Below are positions 54,071-63,980 of a DNA stretch of 64,000 nucleotides, one piece after another. A model generated the notes under the pieces. That model was not told the DNA's origin. It saw only the letters and a list, made by a program, of their open reading frames with translations, and ran no database searches. Origin of the DNA: Pseudomonas sp. CCI4.2. Its GTDB lineage: Bacteria > Pseudomonadota > Gammaproteobacteria > Pseudomonadales > Pseudomonadaceae. Position 1 is the first letter of the stretch. Every line of letters begins with the position of its first letter. The stretch is from the NCBI RefSeq assembly GCF_034350045.1, contig NZ_CP133781.1:248001-312000 (forward strand). Reading direction: 5' to 3'. A program made the translations under genes and the position numbers.

Positions 54071-54566
54071 ACGCTTAGCCAACGCGCTGCTGTTCCAAAT
54101 CGGTTGGTTTGCCTGCGTACTGGGCGCAGACAGTCTTTGGCTGTTGCTGGCAGGGGGCGTGCTGGCGGTGCATCTGCTGTGGATAAGTTCGTGGCGGGCG
54201 GAAGGTCCGTTGATACTCGGCGTGGCGCTGATCGGCACATTAATCGACAGCCTGCTGCTGAAGGCCGGAGTATTCAGTTTTGCCACTGACGGGCCGTTGA
54301 TTCCCCCCTGGCTGATGGTGCTATGGGCTGTTTTGGCCATCACACTCAACCACTGCCTGAATTGGACCGCCAAACCTTGGTGGCGCGCCAGTGTCCTAGG
54401 CGCTATCGGCGGGCCGATGTCGTATTACGCCGGCTCACAGATGGCCGGCGTTGAACTGCCGCTGGGGCTTTGGCCAAGCATGTTGTTGCTGGGGATTGTC
54501 TGGGCGGTGTTGTTTCCGCTTTTGCAGAAGTTGGCAAAAATCTGTAAGCATCGAGTCTGGCTATAG
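54063..54566 (+). CDS. DUF2878 family membrane protein
   Basis: A 167-residue inner-membrane protein with about five hydrophobic segments, among them 'LLFQIGWFACVLGADSLWLLLAGGVLAVHLLW' and 'LIDSLLLKAGVFSF', the DUF2878 pattern. Unknown function; recurs at the end of CFA-FAD oxidoreductase operons. The ATG overlaps the stop of the CFA-like gene by 8 bases, making it the ninth gene of the light-type operon. A further gene starts 60 bases downstream, so the transcript may continue. Confidence 0.88.
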   Translation: MPKRLANALLFQIGWFACVLGADSLWLLLAGGVLAVHLLWISSWRAEGPLILGVALIGTLIDSLLLKAGVFSFATDGPLIPPWLMVLWAVLAITLNHCLNWTAKPWWRASVLGAIGGPMSYYAGSQMAGVELPLGLWPSMLLLGIVWAVLFPLLQKLAKICKHRVWL

Positions 54567-54626
54567 AGGAGGTGTTTTGTCGCGGCGGTCACACGAGTGC
54601 TGCGCAACGGCATACACTGCGCGCCT

Positions 54627-54941
54627 ATGACAACCACTAACATCCCACTGACTCAAATCCCAACAGAACCGGCCATCACGTGCTCGACCTGTGCGGCTTG
54701 CTGCTGCCAACTGGAAGTGATGCTGATCACCGACACTGGCGTGCCTGACCGTTACATCGATAACGACGATTGGGGTGGCGAGGTCATGTTGCGCCTGGAT
54801 GACGGTTGGTGCGCAGCCCTGGATCGCAACACCATGCTGTGCACCATCTACGAAAAGCGCCCACTGATTTGCCGCGAATTCGAGGCCGGGGCCGATGATT
54901 GCCTGAACGAACGCCGCGGAATAGCCACAGCATATCGGTAA
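54627..54941 (+). CDS. YkgJ family cysteine-cluster protein
   Basis: A 104-residue protein with a CxxCxxCC cluster in 'ITCSTCAACCCQLEVML' and further Cys in 'WCAALDRNTMLCTIYEKRPLICREF' and 'DDCLNE', the pattern of the zinc- or iron-chelate-binding YkgJ family. No signal peptide. The first ATG with family-like sequence is at 54627. Function unknown. It faces the convergent pagL gene. Confidence 0.82.
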   Translation: MTTTNIPLTQIPTEPAITCSTCAACCCQLEVMLITDTGVPDRYIDNDDWGGEVMLRLDDGWCAALDRNTMLCTIYEKRPLICREFEAGADDCLNERRGIATAYR

Positions 54942-55017
54942 GTATTTCGACCTGCCTCCCACCCCTGTAGAGCCAATTCTGTGCAGGGGTGGGGTTATTT
55001 CCCGCCATCGTTCAAAC

Positions 55018-55536
55018 CTAGAACGGCACCGTGTAGTGCAGCGCGTAACTTTCTACACCGCCGTTCGGCTCTTTGATACCGCCGTTGGAATAATGTGTCG
55101 CGCGAATGCCCACTTCATTGCCACCGGCGAAACGCAAACCAAACCCGACGCGGTCTTCGAACAAAAACGCGGTACTCAGCTTCTGATCTTCTATGCGGGT
55201 ACTGGAGAAAACCGCCACGCCAATACCTGCTTCCACATACGGTTTAATGCTTGCCGAACCGAACTCATAAACAAATACCGGCGAGAACGACAGGCTGTTA
55301 TTACCCGAAGTCTTGTCCCCGGTCCAGTAGGTATAAGCACCGTTCCAATACCCCGTCAGGCGCCCGACGTCGGACTGGAACCAGCTTTTGTCCCAATCAA
55401 ACTGCACGCCCAGTCGGTATGTCTGCGTCGACTCCCCCGTCTCTCCGACTGACAATTCAAGACCCGCGGCTTGAGCAATAACACTTTGCCCCATTAATGA
55501 GGCCGCAATCGCAGCCAAACAAAACAGTCGCTTCAT
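55018..55536 (-). CDS. pagL: Lipid A 3-O-deacylase
   Basis: A 172-residue outer-membrane beta-barrel enzyme with a signal peptide (about residues 1-24, ending 'AQAAG'). The catalytic triad pattern is His148-x-Ser150 in 'THYSNGG' and Glu162, with spacing as in P. aeruginosa PagL; the last residue is Phe, as for outer-membrane barrels. It removes the 3-position acyl chain of lipid A, lowering host recognition. Position beside murI equals PAO1 PA4661. ATG 55536 was preferred to the GTG 3 codons upstream. No regulatory site was identified. Confidence 0.93.
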   Translation of the reverse strand: MKRLFCLAAIAASLMGQSVIAQAAGLELSVGETGESTQTYRLGVQFDWDKSWFQSDVGRLTGYWNGAYTYWTGDKTSGNNSLSFSPVFVYEFGSASIKPYVEAGIGVAVFSSTRIEDQKLSTAFLFEDRVGFGLRFAGGNEVGIRATHYSNGGIKEPNGGVESYALHYTVPF

Positions 55537-55650
55537 CAGAAACACCCTATTTGCATAACGTTTCAGGAATTTTTTTAATACACAGACTTTTTATAGAAAT
55601 CCCGGCGCACGCTTAAGTTCCAGCTCAACTCCGCGCCCTTGACACATTTT

Positions 55651-56451
55651 TTACATTGCGAAGAATCGCACATCGCCAGATTTATTCCATAGCAATGGCA
55701 ATATGTTTCTAAACAACTCAGGAGAGGCGCTGGTCCAGAAGTGAGTTTCTTGAGCGGGGCCTTGCGCCAATAAGTTGCGCTGACCAAGCAAACGTTGAAG
55801 CTGACGCGCTACAGCGCCGCCGGTGTCGATCAAACTGATGGACTCCGGGATCATTTCGCGCAGCAGCGGCTTGAGGAAGGGATAGTGCGTACAACCGAGA
55901 ATAATAGTGTCACACCCCGCAGCCAATAAGGGCTCGACGTAACTGCGTAGCAAGTTGCGGAGGGTCGGACTGACCAGATCGCCGATTTCGATCAACTCGA
56001 CCAAGCCCGGACACGGCTGGGTAATCACTTGCACATCGATGGCAAATCGGTCGAGCAATGCGGCGAATTTAGCGCTCTGTAGCGTGCCGGTGGTCGCTAA
56101 TACACCGACCACACCGCTTCGGGTTGCCGCCGCAGCCGGTTTGACGGCGGGCTCCATGCCAACGATGGGCCAGTCCGGATAACGCTGGCGCAGGTCGGCG
56201 ACACCGGCCACCGTGGCGGTATTGCACGCCAAGACCAACGCTTTGGCGCCTTTTTCATGGAAAAAATCAGCCATGACCACACAGCGTTGCCGAATGAATT
56301 CCGGGGTTTTCTCGCCGTAGGGAATGTGACCGCAATCGGCCACGTACAGCAGCGATTCATTGGGCAACAGGCTGCGTATCTCACCTAATACCGACAAACC
56401 ACCCACCCCGGAATCGAAAACCCCTATGGGTGCTTCAGGCGTTTTAGTCAT
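55651..56451 (-). CDS. murI: Glutamate racemase
   Basis: A 266-residue cofactor-independent racemase supplying D-glutamate for peptidoglycan. The two catalytic cysteines are in '[10 protein letters not shown]' and 'LGCTHYPFL'; the N-terminus is '[15 protein letters not shown]'. The start at 56451 overlaps the end of moeB by 8 bases. Last gene of the hemA-prfA-prmC-moeB-murI operon. Confidence 0.95.
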   Translation of the reverse strand: MTKTPEAPIGVFDSGVGGLSVLGEIRSLLPNESLLYVADCGHIPYGEKTPEFIRQRCVVMADFFHEKGAKALVLACNTATVAGVADLRQRYPDWPIVGMEPAVKPAAAATRSGVVGVLATTGTLQSAKFAALLDRFAIDVQVITQPCPGLVELIEIGDLVSPTLRNLLRSYVEPLLAAGCDTIILGCTHYPFLKPLLREMIPESISLIDTGGAVARQLQRLLGQRNLLAQGPAQETHFWTSASPELFRNILPLLWNKSGDVRFFAM

Positions 56452-57199
56452 GCGCGGAGCCACAGACACTGCACGCCGGATCGCGCTTGACCCTGAGTTC
56501 ACGAAAACGACTGGTCAAGGCATCAATCAACAACAAGCGCCCCACCATGGGTTCACCGAAACCAGCCAGCAATTTCAACGCTTCCAGCGCTTGCAAGCTG
56601 CCGACCAACCCCACCAAAGGGCCAATGACACCGGCTTCGCTGCACGTCAGTTCGTCTTCGTTGCCGTGGCCATAAAGGCAGTGGTAGCACGGGCTTTCGG
56701 CGCGCCGCGGATCGAACACCGACAGTTGGCCTTCCAGGCGAATCGCCGCACCGCTCACCAGTGGTTTACGGGCCGCGACGCTGGCCGCGTTCACCGCTTC
56801 GCGAGTGCCAAAGTTGTCGGAGCAATCGAGCACCAGATCCACTGACGCAACCACAGCCGCCAAGGTGTCAGCGTCCAATGCGCTGCGATGAGCGATCAGT
56901 TTCACTTCGGGGTTGATGGCGGTGAGCCGCTCGATGGCTGAATCGACTTTGCTCATCCCGACGCTGTGACTGTCGTGGATGATCTGCCGCTGCAAATTGG
57001 TCAGGTCCACGGTGTCGAAGTCAGCCAAATGCAGCTCGCCGACCCCGGCCGCCGCCAGATACAACGCCACCGGCGACCCAAGGCCACCGAGGCCGACAAT
57101 GAGTGCGCGGCTGTTTTTGAGGCGTAATTGGCCGTCGATATCAACGTGCTGCAACAGGATCTGTCGGCTGTAACGCAACAGTTCCGCGTCAGTCAGCAT
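56444..57199 (-). CDS. moeB: Molybdopterin-synthase adenylyltransferase / ThiF-type E1-like protein
   Basis: A 251-residue enzyme that adenylates the C-terminus of a ubiquitin-like sulfur carrier. The ATP site is '[41 protein letters not shown]', and zinc-binding Cys pairs are 'SPCYHCLYG' and 'CSVCGSAHD'. It lacks a rhodanese tail, so MoeB or HesA type. Flanked by overlaps with prmC (7 bases) and murI (8 bases). Confidence 0.94.
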   Translation of the reverse strand: MLTDAELLRYSRQILLQHVDIDGQLRLKNSRALIVGLGGLGSPVALYLAAAGVGELHLADFDTVDLTNLQRQIIHDSHSVGMSKVDSAIERLTAINPEVKLIAHRSALDADTLAAVVASVDLVLDCSDNFGTREAVNAASVAARKPLVSGAAIRLEGQLSVFDPRRAESPCYHCLYGHGNEDELTCSEAGVIGPLVGLVGSLQALEALKLLAGFGEPMVGRLLLIDALTSRFRELRVKRDPACSVCGSAHD

Positions 57200-58035
57200 G
57201 GACGACGGCCAAGGGTGATGCGTTCGTGAGCGCCCAAATCCATGCGACTGTGAATACGTTCAAACCCTTCGCTGGCCATCAGGTCGCGTACGGCAGCGGC
57301 CTGATCGTAACCATGCTCCAGCAGCAACCAACCACCCGCTTCGAGGTGTTGCGGCGCCTGCGCAATGATCAGCCGTATGTCATCTAGGCCGTCAACGCCG
57401 GCCACCAGCGCACTGCTCGGCTCAAACCGCACATCGCCTGCTGACAGGTGCGGATCGGCGGCCGCGATATAAGGCGGGTTACTAATGATCAGATCGAAAC
57501 GCCGTTCTTGGAGGGCGCTGAACCAATGGCTGTTCAAGACGGTGGCGTTGTCCAGGTGCAACCGATGACGATTGCGCTCCGCCAAGGCCACCGCTTCAGG
57601 CACACGGTCCACGGCCGTCACAACCCAGGCCGAGCGCTCATTTGCCAGCGCCAAGGCAATTGCGCCGGTGCCGGTTCCGAGGTCAAGCACTGTCACCGGC
57701 GCCAATGTCGGCGTGGTCGCATGCAGTTCCAGCGCCGCCTCGACCAACAGCTCAGTGTCGGGCCGTGGAATCAGCGTGTGCGGCGCAACTTCAAGGTCGA
57801 GTTTCCAGAAACCCTGCTGACCCAGAATATAAGCCACGGGCTCACCGGTTCGTCGCCGCTCCAGGTAGGACGCAAACATCAGCGCCGCTTCGGTGCTGAC
57901 GATGCGTTCAGGCCAGGTGTGCAAGAAGCTCCGAGGCTTCCCCAACGCTGCGGCCAACAATAACTCCACGTCCAGACGCGCAGTCGGCGAATCCGGTAGC
58001 TCGGCGGCTCTTAACAAGCTGGCGATAATCGTCAT
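57193..58035 (-). CDS. prmC: Release factor glutamine methyltransferase
   Basis: A 280-residue SAM-dependent enzyme that methylates the Gln of the GGQ motif in RF1/RF2. 'RPDTELLVEAAL', 'VLDLGTGTGAIALAL' and the catalytic 'DLIISNPPYIAA' are intact. Its ATG immediately follows the prfA stop with no gap, matching its substrate's gene, a near-universal pairing. Confidence 0.95.
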   Translation of the reverse strand: MTIIASLLRAAELPDSPTARLDVELLLAAALGKPRSFLHTWPERIVSTEAALMFASYLERRRTGEPVAYILGQQGFWKLDLEVAPHTLIPRPDTELLVEAALELHATTPTLAPVTVLDLGTGTGAIALALANERSAWVVTAVDRVPEAVALAERNRHRLHLDNATVLNSHWFSALQERRFDLIISNPPYIAAADPHLSAGDVRFEPSSALVAGVDGLDDIRLIIAQAPQHLEAGGWLLLEHGYDQAAAVRDLMASEGFERIHSRMDLGAHERITLGRRPC

Positions 58036-59118
58036 TTATTCACCCAATGCCGCAAGTTGATCGGCCTGATACTCAGCTAATAGCGGCTCTATCACTGCAT
58101 CGACCCCGCCCGCCAAAACTTCATCAAGAGAATACAGCGTCAAGTTGACACGGTGGTCCGTGACCCGACCCTGCGGGAAGTTATAGGTGCGAATTCGTTC
58201 GGATCGATCGCCGGAACCCACTAACAGTTTACGCTCGCTGGCGATGGCATTGGCAGCCGCGCTGGTTTGCTGATCATTGAGTTTCGCTGACAGCCATGAC
58301 ATCGCCCGTGCACGGTTCTTGTGCTGGGAACGCTCTTCCTGGCACTCGACCACAATACCGGTCGGCAAGTGGGTAATGCGCACAGCGGAGTCGGTTTTGT
58401 TGACGTGCTGGCCGCCTGCGCCAGAGGATTTGTACGTATCCACCCGCAGGTCGGAAGAATTGATCTCGATCACCTGCTGTTCGTCGGGCTCGGGCAATAC
58501 CGCCACGGTGCAGGCAGACGTATGGATTCGACCCTGGGATTCGGTCTCGGGAACCCGTTGAACCCGGTGCGCGCCAGACTCGAATTTCAGTTTGCCGTAA
58601 ACGTTTTCGCCTTCTACACGAGCAATGACTTCTTTGAAGCCGCCATGCTCGCCGATGTTTTCAGAGAGAATTTCCACTCGCCAGCCGCGACGCTCGGCGT
58701 ACCGCGAGTACATGCGGAACAAATCGCCAGAAAATATCGCGGCTTCATCACCACCGGTTCCGGCGCGAATTTCCAGGAATACGTTACGGCCGTCGTTGGG
58801 ATCTTTAGGCAGCAACATGCGCTGTAGCTGACCTTCGAGGTCAAGCAACTGGGCCTTTGCGTCGCGAACTTCTTCACCGGCCATTTCACGCATGTCCGGG
58901 TCACTGTCCTTGAGCAACGCCTGTGCCCCTTCCATGTCGCCCACTACTTTGAGCAATTGGTTGTAGGTCGTGACGATCGGCTCGACTTCAGCGTATTCGC
59001 GGGAATAGGCGCGGAATTTGTTTTGCTCGGAAATGACCTCAGCATCGCCTAGCAGTGCGGTCAATTCCTCATAACGGTCATTGAGGATGTCCAGCTTATT
59101 GAGCAGTGAAGCTTTCAT
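58036..59118 (-). CDS. prfA: Peptide chain release factor 1
   Basis: A 360-residue release factor for UAA and UAG. GGQ is at residues 235-237 in '[18 protein letters not shown]'; the PCRF helical domain fills the first 200 residues. Its ATG overlaps the hemA stop (ATGA). Normal length. Confidence 0.97.
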   Translation of the reverse strand: MKASLLNKLDILNDRYEELTALLGDAEVISEQNKFRAYSREYAEVEPIVTTYNQLLKVVGDMEGAQALLKDSDPDMREMAGEEVRDAKAQLLDLEGQLQRMLLPKDPNDGRNVFLEIRAGTGGDEAAIFSGDLFRMYSRYAERRGWRVEILSENIGEHGGFKEVIARVEGENVYGKLKFESGAHRVQRVPETESQGRIHTSACTVAVLPEPDEQQVIEINSSDLRVDTYKSSGAGGQHVNKTDSAVRITHLPTGIVVECQEERSQHKNRARAMSWLSAKLNDQQTSAAANAIASERKLLVGSGDRSERIRTYNFPQGRVTDHRVNLTLYSLDEVLAGGVDAVIEPLLAEYQADQLAALGE

Positions 59119-60392
59119 TGCGGGGGTTTATCCGTCGAGCCCTCACCGAGGGCAAAAAGTTCCTGGGCCATGGCCAGCGCGTCGAGGCGGCCTTCGGCTG
59201 TCAGCTTTTTCAGTTGCACACTGGGGGCGTGCATCAGTTTATTCGTCAGGCCACGCGCCAACTGCATCAGCACATCTTCTGCGCTGCTGCCGTTGGCCAA
59301 CATCCGTTGAGCTTTGAGCAGTTCGTCGTCACGCAGACGCTCGCTTTGCTGGCGGTAGGCCTTGAGCACATCCACTGCCGCCAATTCGCGCAAGCGCAGC
59401 ATAAATTCGTTGGCACCGATGGTCACCAGTTCTTCAGCCGCTTGCGCAGCGCCTTGGCGACTCTTCAGGTTTTCAGCGACCACTTCGTGCAGGTCATCGA
59501 CGCTATAAAGGTAAACGTCGTCCAACTCGCCGACTTCGGGCTCGATATCCCGAGGAACGGCGATATCCACCATGAAAATCGGTTTGTGCTTACGCAGCTT
59601 CAAGGCGCTCTCCACCGCGCCCTTACCGAGAATCGGCAACTGGCTGGCGGTGGAACTGATAACGATGTCACTGTTGACCAACTCAGCGGGAATGTCCGAG
59701 AGCAATACCGCATGCGCGCCGAACTCGGCGGCCAGGATACTGGCGCGCTCCAGCGTGCGGTTGGCCACGACAATACGCTTCACGCCCAGCTCATGCAGAT
59801 GCCGGGCGACCAGCGTAATGGTTTCACCGGCACCAATCAGCAACGCCTGACTGCGCTGCAAGTCGCTGAAAATCTGTTTCGCCAGGCTCACCGCCGCAAA
59901 CGCCACCGACACCGGGTTTTCACCGATGGCGGTGTCGGTACGCACCTGTTTCGCAGCATTGAACGTGGCCTGAAACAATCGACCGAGCAGCGGGCCAACG
60001 GTCCCCGCTTCCCGTGCAACGGCGTAGGCGGACTTCATTTGGCCGAGAATCTGTGGCTCGCCCAATACCAGCGAATCAAGCCCCGAGGCGACCCGCATCA
60101 TGTGACGAACTGCCGCATCATCTTCGTGCACATAAGCACTGGCGCGCAGCTCTTCCAGGCTCAGATGGTGGTAATCGGCCAGCCAACGCAGAATTGAGTC
60201 GGCAGCAATGTTGTCGTGCTCTATGTAAAGCTCGCTGCGATTGCAGGTCGAAAGGATCGCAGCTTCTCGGCTGTCGGTGAGACGGCAGAGCTGCTGCAAC
60301 GCCTCTATCAACAGCTCAGGCGTAAATGCCACGCGCTCGCGGACATCGACTGAGGCAGTCTTATGGTTAATACCAAGTGCAAGGAAGGCCAT
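59115..60392 (-). CDS. hemA: Glutamyl-tRNA reductase
   Basis: A 425-residue NADPH-dependent enzyme reducing Glu-tRNA to glutamate-1-semialdehyde, the first committed step of C5 haem synthesis. The catalytic Cys is in '[11 protein letters not shown]' (about 50) and '[15 protein letters not shown]', '[16 protein letters not shown]' and '[12 protein letters not shown]' follow. First gene of the five-gene minus-strand operon. The 228 bases upstream separate it from the TPR lipoprotein gene. Haem synthesis also ends in this window (hemH). Confidence 0.97.
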   Translation of the reverse strand: MAFLALGINHKTASVDVRERVAFTPELLIEALQQLCRLTDSREAAILSTCNRSELYIEHDNIAADSILRWLADYHHLSLEELRASAYVHEDDAAVRHMMRVASGLDSLVLGEPQILGQMKSAYAVAREAGTVGPLLGRLFQATFNAAKQVRTDTAIGENPVSVAFAAVSLAKQIFSDLQRSQALLIGAGETITLVARHLHELGVKRIVVANRTLERASILAAEFGAHAVLLSDIPAELVNSDIVISSTASQLPILGKGAVESALKLRKHKPIFMVDIAVPRDIEPEVGELDDVYLYSVDDLHEVVAENLKSRQGAAQAAEELVTIGANEFMLRLRELAAVDVLKAYRQQSERLRDDELLKAQRMLANGSSAEDVLMQLARGLTNKLMHAPSVQLKKLTAEGRLDALAMAQELFALGEGSTDKPPQ

Positions 60393-60468
60393 TCAAGGTC
60401 GCTGATGGTGACGTGAAGCCGGCAATTGTCCTACTTCGCCTGATTCAGAACAACCACCGCAGACTATT

Positions 60469-60481
60469 GTCCTAATAGGAC
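60469..60481. promoter_or_regulatory. Perfect palindrome in the hemA / TPR lipoprotein divergent promoter region
   Basis: GTCCTA-A-TAGGAC, six-base arms around one base, 77 bases before hemA's start. A second TTGTCCTA is at 60426-60433. No known regulator assigned. Confidence 0.3.
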
Positions 60482-60620
60482 TGCTCACTTGATGCCGGTA
60501 ATCTGGGGTGTTTTCACCCATGACAATCGCACGCTGAGTAGTTTTCGCACGGGCTGTGGGTTTGCTCCAAGGCTTGTGTCATGATGATCTGACCGCAGGT
60601 AAGTCGTCCTTCCCCTATAT

Positions 60621-62348
60621 ATGAATAGATCCTCCGCGTTATTTCTCGCCTTTGTCTTTTTGAACGGCTGCCAGGCTCTGGCTCCCGTTTCCCCGGATGC
60701 CACCGCGCCGGCCGTAGACACGACACCCGCGCCTGCCGCCAAACCGCAGGTTTATAGCTCGTTCTCTCAAGAGACGGTTGTCAGCCTGTTGGCGGCGGAG
60801 CTAGCTGGCCAGCGCAATCGCTTCGACATTGCCCTGGACAACTACGTCACCCAAGCGGTTATTACCCAGGACCCGGGGGTTTCCGAGCGAGCCTTCCGGA
60901 TTGCCGAGTACTTGGGCGCCGATCAGGCCGCGCTTGATACCTCGTTGATTTGGGCGAAAGACGACCCGACCAACCTTGAAGCTCAGCGCGCCGCAGCGAT
61001 TCAACTGGCCCGTGCCGGTCGCTACGACGAATCCATGGCGTACATGGAAAAAGTGCTCCAGGGTAAAGGCGATACGCATTTTGATTTTCTGGCCCTGTCT
61101 GCGGCAGAAACCGATGCCGATACGCGCGCCGGCCTGCTGAAAAGCTTTGATCGCCTACTTAAGAAATACCCGAAAAACGGTCAGTTGATTTTCGGCAAAG
61201 CATTGCTCCTTCAGCAAAACGGCGATGCCCAGCAGGCCTTGACGTTGCTGGAAGACAACCCACCGACAGACGGTGAGGTTGCACCTATCCTACTGCGCGC
61301 GCGCATTCTTCAAGGGATGGACCGTGGCAAAGAAGCCCTGCCAATCCTGCAAAAAAACATCAACAAATACCCCGACGACAAACGTCTGCGCCTAACGTAC
61401 GCACGGATGTTGGTCGAGCAAAACCGTATGGAAGACGCCAAGGTGGAGTTTTCCAGCCTGGTCCAGCAATTCCCGGACGACGACGAGTTGCGTTACTCGC
61501 TGGCGCTGGTGTGCCTTGAGGCCAAAGCCTGGGACGAAGCTGTCGGTTATCTCGATGATCTGATCACTCGCGGCAGCCACGTTGATTCGGCGCACCTGAA
61601 CCTCGGTCGCGTGGACGAAGAACGCAACGACCCCGACAAAGCCCTGGTCGAATATGCCCAAGTCGGCCCCGGCAACGACTACTTGGCCGCTCAGTTACGT
61701 CAGGCCGATATCTTGATGAGTCACGGTCGCACCGCCCAAGCCTCCAAGTTGCTGGCCTCGGCCCGGGATACTCAGCCCGATTACGCGATTCAGCTGTATT
61801 TGATCGAAGCCGAGACGCTGGAGAACAACAAGCAGCTCGACCAGTCAGCCCATGTGCTAGAGGTGGCTCTTAAACAATACCCTGACGACCTGAACCTGCT
61901 CTACACCCGCGCCATGCTGGCGGAAAAACGCAACGATCTGGCGCAGATGGAAACCGACCTTCGCGCCATTCTCAAGCGTGAACCGGACAACGCCATGGCA
62001 CTGAACGCATTGGGCTACACGCTTTCAGACCGCACAACGCGCTATGCCGAAGCCAAAGAGTTGATCGAACGCGCTCATCACCTAAACCCGGAAGACCCGG
62101 CTGTCCTCGACAGCCTGGGTTGGGTGAATTATCGCCTGGGAAACCTCGACGAAGCCGAGCGCCTACTGCGTCAAGCACTAGAGCGCTTCCCCGACCATGA
62201 AGTCGCGGCTCACTTGGGCGAAGTTCTGTGGGCCAAAGGCAATCAACGCGAAGCCCGTAAAGTCTGGGGCAAGGCCCTTGAACAACAACCTGACAGCCCA
62301 ATTCTGCGCAGCACTCTGCGGCGCCTGACCGGATCCGAGACTCTTTAA
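60621..62348 (+). CDS. TPR-repeat outer-membrane lipoprotein
   Basis: A 575-residue lipoprotein with lipobox LNGC (Cys17 in '[10 protein letters not shown]'), then a Pro/Ala-rich linker (20-45) and roughly ten tetratricopeptide repeats through the C-terminus, the last ones clear ('[63 protein letters not shown]'). Likely a scaffold for envelope protein complexes. Adjacent to lolB with 4 bases between, as PA4667 is in PAO1. Function unknown. Confidence 0.9.
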   Translation: MNRSSALFLAFVFLNGCQALAPVSPDATAPAVDTTPAPAAKPQVYSSFSQETVVSLLAAELAGQRNRFDIALDNYVTQAVITQDPGVSERAFRIAEYLGADQAALDTSLIWAKDDPTNLEAQRAAAIQLARAGRYDESMAYMEKVLQGKGDTHFDFLALSAAETDADTRAGLLKSFDRLLKKYPKNGQLIFGKALLLQQNGDAQQALTLLEDNPPTDGEVAPILLRARILQGMDRGKEALPILQKNINKYPDDKRLRLTYARMLVEQNRMEDAKVEFSSLVQQFPDDDELRYSLALVCLEAKAWDEAVGYLDDLITRGSHVDSAHLNLGRVDEERNDPDKALVEYAQVGPGNDYLAAQLRQADILMSHGRTAQASKLLASARDTQPDYAIQLYLIEAETLENNKQLDQSAHVLEVALKQYPDDLNLLYTRAMLAEKRNDLAQMETDLRAILKREPDNAMALNALGYTLSDRTTRYAEAKELIERAHHLNPEDPAVLDSLGWVNYRLGNLDEAERLLRQALERFPDHEVAAHLGEVLWAKGNQREARKVWGKALEQQPDSPILRSTLRRLTGSETL

Positions 62349-62352
62349 TTTT

Positions 62353-62970
62353 ATGTTTTTGCGCCACGTTATCGTTTTCAGCTTGATCACCCTGCTCGCC
62401 GGCTGCGCCGGTTTTACTAACCGCGAAGCCGTACAAGGCCAGGGCAACCCTGCGCAATGGCGCGAGCATAAAGTACAACTGAGCAGCCTCGACGGCTGGC
62501 AAATCAGCGGCAAGGTCGGCATTCGAGCCCCTAAAGACTCGGGCAGCGGCACCTTGTTCTGGTTGCAACGCCAGGACTACTACGACATTCGCCTTTCCGG
62601 CCCTCTGGGACGCGGCGCAGCACGCTTGACTGGCCGTCCTGGCGCCGTAGCGCTGGAAGTTGCCAATCAGGGCCGCTTCGAAGCCTCCAACCCCGAAGAC
62701 CTGTTGCAAGCGCAACTGGGCTGGAAGTTACCGGTCTCGCATCTGGTCTGGTGGGTGCGCGGCCTCCCCGCCCCCGACAGCAAAAGCAAATTGACGCTGG
62801 ACGGTGACAGCCGCCTCGCCAGCCTTGAACAAGATGGCTGGCAAGTCGAATACCTGAGCTATTCGGAACAGAACGGCTACTGGCTACCCGAACGCATCAA
62901 GCTGCACGGCCAAGACCTCGACGTCACGCTAGTGATCAAGGACTGGCAGCCACGCAAATTGGGGCAGTGA
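62353..62970 (+). CDS. lolB: Outer-membrane lipoprotein receptor LolB
   Basis: A 205-residue lipoprotein that takes lipoproteins from LolA and inserts them in the outer membrane. Lipobox LLAGC (Cys18), then the LolB pattern '[50 protein letters not shown]' and '[16 protein letters not shown]'. Ends inside the ispE start, so the three genes form one operon. Confidence 0.95.
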   Translation: MFLRHVIVFSLITLLAGCAGFTNREAVQGQGNPAQWREHKVQLSSLDGWQISGKVGIRAPKDSGSGTLFWLQRQDYYDIRLSGPLGRGAARLTGRPGAVALEVANQGRFEASNPEDLLQAQLGWKLPVSHLVWWVRGLPAPDSKSKLTLDGDSRLASLEQDGWQVEYLSYSEQNGYWLPERIKLHGQDLDVTLVIKDWQPRKLGQ

Positions 62971-62972
62971 GC

Positions 62973-63824
62973 ATGATTCCTGACCGCCTGACGCTGCCTG
63001 CACCGGCCAAACTCAACTTGATGCTGCATATTCTCGGGCGACGTGCTGACGGCTATCACGAGCTGCAGACGTTGTTTCAGTTCCTCGATTATGGCGACGA
63101 ACTCAGTTTTGCCGTGCGCGATGACGGCGAAATTTGTCTGCAGACCGACATTCCTAACGTCCCCCACGACGGTAATCTGATTGTCAAGGCCGCCCGCGCA
63201 CTGCAAAAACAGTCCGGCAGCAACCTCGGCGTAGACATCTGGCTGGAAAAACGTTTGCCCATGGGCGGAGGAATCGGTGGCGGAAGCTCCGATGCAGCGA
63301 CGACGCTGCTGGGCCTCAATCACCTTTGGAAACTTGGCTGGGACGAAGATCGCCTGGCCGCTTTAGGCCTGACATTGGGCGCAGACGTCCCGGTTTTCGT
63401 GCGCGGACACGCGGCTTTTGCCGAAGGCGTCGGAGAAATATTGACCCCTGTAGACCCCGAAGAACCGTGGTATCTGGTGCTTGTGCCGCAAGTATCTGTA
63501 AGTACAGCAGAAATTTTTTCCGATCCGCTGTTGACACGTGACACTCCTCCAATTAAAGTGCGCCCCGTTCTTGAGGGAAACAGTCGAAATGACTGTCAAC
63601 CGGTTGTAGAGAGGCGTTACCCAGCTGTTCGTAACGCTTTGAATTTGTTAGGCAAATATGTCGACGCAAAATTAACCGGAACTGGAAGTTGTGTGTTTGG
63701 GGCCTTCCCAAACAAAGCTGAAGCTGATAAAGTCTCGGCCCTTCTAACAGAGACCCTTACAGGGTTTGTAGCAAAGGGAAGCAACGTTTCGATGTTGCAT
63801 CGCAAGCTGCAAGAGCTGTTCTAA
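62973..63824 (+). CDS. ispE: 4-diphosphocytidyl-2-C-methyl-D-erythritol kinase
   Basis: A 283-residue GHMP kinase of the MEP isoprenoid pathway. Substrate motif '[32 protein letters not shown]' and ATP loop '[22 protein letters not shown]' are intact; '[13 protein letters not shown]' is the third GHMP motif. GGGG lies 8 bases before the ATG at 62973; a GTG at 62967 overlapping the lolB stop is an alternative. The gene's last 300 bases are slightly AT-richer than its start. Confidence 0.95.
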   Translation: MIPDRLTLPAPAKLNLMLHILGRRADGYHELQTLFQFLDYGDELSFAVRDDGEICLQTDIPNVPHDGNLIVKAARALQKQSGSNLGVDIWLEKRLPMGGGIGGGSSDAATTLLGLNHLWKLGWDEDRLAALGLTLGADVPVFVRGHAAFAEGVGEILTPVDPEEPWYLVLVPQVSVSTAEIFSDPLLTRDTPPIKVRPVLEGNSRNDCQPVVERRYPAVRNALNLLGKYVDAKLTGTGSCVFGAFPNKAEADKVSALLTETLTGFVAKGSNVSMLHRKLQELF

Positions 63825-63859
63825 GAACTGAGTGCTGGGCACTCAGATGCATCAATTAC

Positions 63860-63934
63860 AGGGGCGTCGCCAAGCGGTAAGGCAGCAGGTTTTGATCCTG
63901 CCATGCGTTGGTTCGAATCCAGCCGCCCCTGCCA
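63860..63934 (+). tRNA. tRNA-Gln (anticodon TTG)
   Basis: Seventy-five bases with CCA encoded. Acceptor arms AGGGGCG (63860-63866) and CGCCCCT (63924-63930) pair fully; the anticodon stem GCAGG/CCTGC carries the loop TTTTGAT, so the anticodon is TTG. The T-loop GGTTCGAATCC is canonical. It lies 35 bases after ispE, 46 before prs. Confidence 0.97.
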
Positions 63935-63980
63935 TTTTCTATACTCATCCAGGTATACCCTCAGCCGGCAGGTAGTGCGC

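Noticed and set aside
59106..60197. 363-codon open frame on the plus strand opposite hemA
   Set aside because: Antisense shadow without family features; hemA is complete and conserved.
63860..63934. tRNA gene as an attachment site for an island
   Set aside because: The genes on both sides (ispE, prs) are in their normal order, so nothing is inserted here.
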